Positions 4,408-5,265 of a stretch of 5,265 bases of DNA are shown in pieces. Source of the DNA: Candidatus Woesearchaeota archaeon (GTDB taxonomy: Archaea > Nanobdellota > Nanobdellia > Woesearchaeales > UBA583); contig SKGP01000014.1 of assembly GCA_007117405.1 (NCBI GenBank), positions 1-5,265 on the forward strand. Direction: 5' to 3'. The notes beneath the pieces were generated by a model. That model did no database searches, had not been told where the DNA came from, and saw only the letters and a program-made list of their open reading frames with translations. Positions within the stretch are counted from its first letter, which is position 1. Every line of letters starts with the position of its first letter. The translations under genes were made by a program, and so were the position numbers.

Positions 4408-5265
4408 ATGGATAAAGAGGCAATTCGAAGTGAATTGAATAAAGTACAGGAAGATATTAAAAAATTAAAATCTGATTTTTTTGCTAAAAAAGACTTAAAA
4501 GAAAATATTTTTTCAAGTGGAGAAAAAATTTCAGAAGAAATAAATAAACTGTACGAAGAAGTTAAGAAAATAGAGCAGGAAAATGGCCTGGACAAGATAA
4601 ATGTAGATCTTGAAGAGAAAAAAAAAGAACTTGAAAATATATTGTTAGAAATTGGAAATTCTGAAAAAAAATTATCAGAATTAAAAGAGAATAAAAGAAA
4701 TATTTCTAAAAAACCAACAATAAAAACAGTTTCAGTTCAAAAAGCAAAAAAAGAAATTGAATCCATTGACACAAAGCTTCAAACACAAGTTTTATCTCTT
4801 GAAAAAGAGTCAGAACTCAACAAAAGAATTTCTGAATTAAAATCTGTAATCGATATGCATTCGGGAAAAAATGTTGAAGAAGATAGTGATTTCAAAAATG
4901 CTAAAAGAGAGCTTAATACTCTGAGAAGGAAACAATCAAATTTAGAAAAAAAAATTAGGTCTTTATATAAACAAATAAGACTTATAAGTAAAGATAAAAA
5001 ACAAAAATATAAGCAGATTGATGAACTAAGAAACAAAAAAAAGAAAGCCTTCGAAGATTTTAGAACAAATAAAAAAGATTACTCCACACTTGGAAAAGAA
5101 TTAAGAAATTTGTTCAAAAAAGAAGAAGAACTTTTGAGTGAGCTTGGAGAATCACCTGTTCAAAAGAAAAAACAAATTGACAAAGAAATGAAAGAAAAAA
5201 GAAAAGAAATTGAAGACAAATTCATGAAAAAAGGAGGAACTCTTACAACTGAAGATCTTCTTTTA
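4408..5265 (+). CDS. Coiled-coil protein, COG1340/Bfr1-like, 3' end beyond the window
   Basis: The frame runs from the ATG at 4408 to the window end without a stop (286 codons seen). An in-frame TGA at 4399-4401 rules out an earlier start, and GTGAT at 4398-4402 could serve as a short ribosome binding site. The protein is almost wholly charged heptad-like helix, rich in Lys, Glu, Leu and Ile, with no Cys or Trp. Breaks at P103, around HSGKN (151-155) and at P250 suggest several coiled-coil segments. The stretch from SLYKQI (185) to about 235, with YKQIDELRNKKKKAF, and the end GGTLTTEDLL (276-285) resemble the archaeal coiled-coil family COG1340, related to eukaryotic Bfr1, an mRNP/polysome-associated protein; such proteins are often misannotated as phosphoserine phosphatase. 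I infer the family from recalled motifs; any coiled-coil protein could mimic part of this. It lies 28 nt after rpl12, so co-transcription is likely and a ribosome- or mRNA-linked role is a reasonable guess. It is probably a cytoplasmic protein, since no signal peptide or membrane segment is seen. Confidence 0.7.
   Translation, partial: MDKEAIRSELNKVQEDIKKLKSDFFAKKDLKENIFSSGEKISEEINKLYEEVKKIEQENGLDKINVDLEEKKKELENILLEIGNSEKKLSELKENKRNISKKPTIKTVSVQKAKKEIESIDTKLQTQVLSLEKESELNKRISELKSVIDMHSGKNVEEDSDFKNAKRELNTLRRKQSNLEKKIRSLYKQIRLISKDKKQKYKQIDELRNKKKKAFEDFRTNKKDYSTLGKELRNLFKKEEELLSELGESPVQKKKQIDKEMKEKRKEIEDKFMKKGGTLTTEDLLL

Noticed and set aside
4404..5036. Minus-strand open frames (4404-4595 and 4779-5036) rich in Ser, Leu and Phe
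   Set aside because: They are antisense to the Lys/Glu-rich coiled-coil gene; AAA/GAA codons read backwards give TTT/TTC, which mimics hydrophobic membrane protein sequence.
1..5265. CRISPR array, tRNA, insertion sequence or attachment site
   Set aside because: I found no regularly spaced repeats, cloverleaf-like segments, transposase motifs or flanking direct repeats; nearly all the DNA is accounted for by protein genes.

Overview
This window looks like a piece of an AT-rich archaeal genome. The clearest evidence is a run of archaeal-type ribosomal stalk proteins: uL1, a long uL10/P0 (326 aa, with the extra archaeal/eukaryotic domain and an AGFGGFF tail) and a P1-type stalk protein ending AGLGSLF. 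Bacterial L10 and L7/L12 do not look like this. The extreme A+T richness, the style of the lipoprotein upstream and the coiled-coil protein downstream suggest a DPANN lineage (Pacearchaeota/Woesearchaeota-like). That placement rests on recall and is not proved by the sequence. All genes lie on the + strand.

Region 1 (2-1306): the 3' part of a gene that enters from the left edge. It encodes a cysteine-synthase-like fold-type II PLP enzyme fused to a C-terminal rhodanese (sulfurtransferase) domain. The reading frame is open to the first bases of the window and already encodes IGNTPILKL, so the ATG at 83 is internal. Region 2 (1307-2293): a 75-bp AT-rich spacer with a TATA box placed for a leaderless transcript, then a 303-aa predicted lipoprotein with a beta-rich surface domain of unknown function.

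Region 3 (2294-4379): a 128-bp spacer holding a TATA box, a 9-bp-stem hairpin and a strong Shine-Dalgarno site, followed by the tightly packed stalk operon rpl1 - rpl10 (rplP0) - rpl12 (gaps of 1 and 22 nt). These proteins form the L1 stalk and the P-stalk base and arms of the 50S subunit, where translation factors are recruited. Region 4 (4380-5265, running off the right edge): 28 nt after rpl12 a long charged coiled-coil protein starts. It resembles archaeal COG1340, the family related to eukaryotic Bfr1, and is probably co-transcribed with the stalk genes. It reaches the window end without a stop but already shows a GGTLTTEDLL motif like those I recall near the family's C-terminus, so only a little is probably missing.

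There are no mobile elements, CRISPR arrays, tRNA or rRNA genes. I do not see a clearly novel multi-gene system. The points most worth following up are the PLP-rhodanese fusion with altered cofactor-site residues, the hairpin in the rpl1 leader, and the Bfr1-like gene coupled to the stalk operon.
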